From assembly GCF_018326005.1 (NCBI RefSeq), contig NZ_AP021903.1:1738001-1802000 (forward strand): DNA of 64,000 nt, written 5' to 3'. Of the stretch, positions 62,666 through 64,000 are shown in pieces. The position numbers and the translations under genes were made by a program. How positions within the stretch are numbered: position 1 is the stretch's first letter; every line of letters starts with the position of its first letter. The notes beneath the pieces are model-generated. The model was given only the letters and a program-made list of their open reading frames with translations. It ran no database searches and had not been told where the DNA came from. The stretch is from Pseudomonas sp. Seg1 (GTDB taxonomy: Bacteria; Pseudomonadota; Gammaproteobacteria; Pseudomonadales; Pseudomonadaceae).

Positions 62666-64000
62666 ATGCGCATTTCCACCGCTCAGTATTACGGAACGCA
62701 AGCTTCGGATTATCAGCGTAACTTCAATAAGGCGCTGGCCACTGCCAGCGAGGCGAGCAGCCTGCAACGCATCAACACCGCAGCCGATGATCCGGTTGGC
62801 GCCGGTCGCTTGCTGCAACTGGGTCAGCAGGCAGCGATGCTGGATCAGTACAAGACCAACGTCGACACCACCACAAATTCGTTGAATGTGCAGGAGTCCA
62901 CGCTGGATTCCATCACCACCGCACTGGCGCGTGCCAAGGAACTCGCCCTGGCCGCCAACACCGGCACGCGCACCGACAAGGATCGCCAGGCTTACGCTTC
63001 GGAACTGAGTCAGATCCAGCAACAAGTGCTGGGCTTGATGAACTCCAAGGATGCCAACGGCAACTACATGTTCTCCGGTTCGAAGACCGATACCGCGCCG
63101 TACTCGCAGAATGCCGACGGCACTTACACCTACAACGGTGACCAGACCACGATCAACCTGGGCATCGGCGACGGTATGACGGTCGGCACCAACACCACCG
63201 GTTGGGATGCCTTTCAGCAGACCATCAACACCGGCCGCACCAGCACCAACATGACGGCTCCTGCAGTGGATGACGGCCGTGTCGTGCTGTCCAGCGGTAC
63301 CGTTGGCAATGTTGCCACCTACAACTCCAAGTTCTCCGGTGGTCAGCCGTACACCGTCAGCTTCGTCAGCAGTACCCAACTGCAAATCACCGATGCGCTG
63401 GGTAACGACGTGACGGCCGAAGCCAGCCAGAACGGCGCGATCGTCAACACCACCGGCACCAACCAGTCGGTCAGTTTCCGTGGCGTCGACCTGAAGCTGA
63501 ACATCAACCTGAAAGCGGGGGACACCAACCCGGACGCGGTCATTGCCGGGCACAGCTTCCAGCTGTCGACCCAGCCTGACTCGTTCACCACCGCGCGCAG
63601 CCCGGGTAACCCGTCTACTGCGGTGATTACCGGTTCGACCATCACCGACCAGTCGGCCTATACAAACGCCTTCCCGCAAGGCGGCGCGGTGCTCAAGTTC
63701 ACCAGCGCCACGGCGTTCGATCTGTATGCGGCGCCAGTCACTGCGGACAGCAAGCCCGTGTCGTCCGGCACCGTGGCTGGCGGCAACGCGACCGCTGCGG
63801 GCGTGACTTTCGCGCTGGGCAACACTCCGGCCGCTGGCGATCAGTTCTCGATCCAGCCGAACAATCACCAGACCCAGAACGTGCTCGACACGCTGGGCCA
63901 GATGATTACGGCATTGAATACGCCGATCGACGGTGATGATGTTGCCAAGCAGAAGTTTCAGGGTGTCATGGAGTCGGGTCTCGGCAACATCGACGCCGCT
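62666..64000 (+). CDS. flgL: Flagellar hook-associated protein FlgL (HAP3), 3' end outside window
   Basis: Starts MRISTAQYYGTQASDYQRNFNKAL after AAGGAGTCGTAATTC, 14 bases past flgK. The frame is open for 445 codons to the window end. Flagellin-like N-terminal helices (SSLQRINTAADDPVGAGRLLQLGQQAAMLDQYKTNVDTTTNSL) identify FlgL, which joins hook and filament with FlgK. The length so far is greater than E. coli FlgL, as usual in Pseudomonas. The C-terminal helix lies beyond the window. Confidence 0.95.
   Translation, partial: MRISTAQYYGTQASDYQRNFNKALATASEASSLQRINTAADDPVGAGRLLQLGQQAAMLDQYKTNVDTTTNSLNVQESTLDSITTALARAKELALAANTGTRTDKDRQAYASELSQIQQQVLGLMNSKDANGNYMFSGSKTDTAPYSQNADGTYTYNGDQTTINLGIGDGMTVGTNTTGWDAFQQTINTGRTSTNMTAPAVDDGRVVLSSGTVGNVATYNSKFSGGQPYTVSFVSSTQLQITDALGNDVTAEASQNGAIVNTTGTNQSVSFRGVDLKLNINLKAGDTNPDAVIAGHSFQLSTQPDSFTTARSPGNPSTAVITGSTITDQSAYTNAFPQGGAVLKFTSATAFDLYAAPVTADSKPVSSGTVAGGNATAAGVTFALGNTPAAGDQFSIQPNNHQTQNVLDTLGQMITALNTPIDGDDVAKQKFQGVMESGLGNIDAA

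Noticed and set aside
60706..62679. 657-residue minus-strand ORF opposite flgK
   Set aside because: Antisense shadow of flgK with Arg/Gly/Val-rich random composition.
1..64000. tRNA, rRNA, CRISPR array or insertion sequence
   Set aside because: None was recognised; regularly spaced direct repeats, transposase motifs and tRNA-like cloverleaf ends were not seen.

Overview
The window is chromosomal DNA from a Pseudomonas of the P. fluorescens group. Evidence for this is the high-GC coding sequence, several families of Pseudomonas REP-type palindromes between genes, and gene clusters typical of the genus: recQ/MarR/FimV-like/plpD, cpxR-spy-cpxS, yciB/PHP/yciO/scpA/scpB/rluB, phhA-phhB-phhC/phhR and flgFGHIJKL. 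No tRNA, rRNA, CRISPR array, insertion sequence or phage gene was recognised.

Layout. 1-10 kb is a cell-surface region: the C-terminal part of a giant RTX adhesin of the LapA/MapA type with a von Willebrand A domain, two large tandem paralogous proteins of unknown function that look Ig-like, and an autotransporter. 10-35.7 kb is mostly conserved core genome: YbaN, UPF0149, RecQ, a MarR regulator, a FimV-like protein, the type Vd patatin PlpD, an EamA transporter, two AraC regulators, a metallophosphoesterase, TrkH, a nitroreductase, the Cpx two-component locus, YciI, YciB, a PHP exonuclease, YciO, the ScpA/ScpB condensin partners and RluB.

35.9-48.5 kb is the accessory and most interesting part. 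It starts with an M29-aminopeptidase-like enzyme preceded by an unlisted 45-codon peptide gene. The two are separated by an intrinsic-terminator-like hairpin, an arrangement seen in ribosomal peptide pathways. An AroP-type permease with a short leader peptide follows. Next come a divergent SHMT-fold PLP enzyme with altered active-site tyrosines, and an XRE regulator overlapping a VUT/YhhQ-type transporter. Facing these is a QueC that resembles the enterobacterial rather than the usual Pseudomonas version. After that lies a one-strand, AT-richer array of about nine small genes (43.8-48.4 kb). One encodes a SUKH-3 immunity protein, and the intergenic gaps hold what look like 3' tails of lost proteins. 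I read this as an orphan immunity (poly-immunity) array without its toxins.

48.6-64 kb returns to core genome: ArfB ribosome rescue, an MFS transporter, small proteins, and the phenylalanine catabolism operon phhABC with its divergent TyrR-like regulator phhR and a TyrR-like box. The window ends with flgFGHIJ, flgK and the start of flgL, behind a good sigma-54 promoter ahead of flgF.

All assignments rest on reading the sequence and remembered family features; no searches were run. Start sites were moved from the longest ORF where a ribosome binding site or family N-terminus argued for it.
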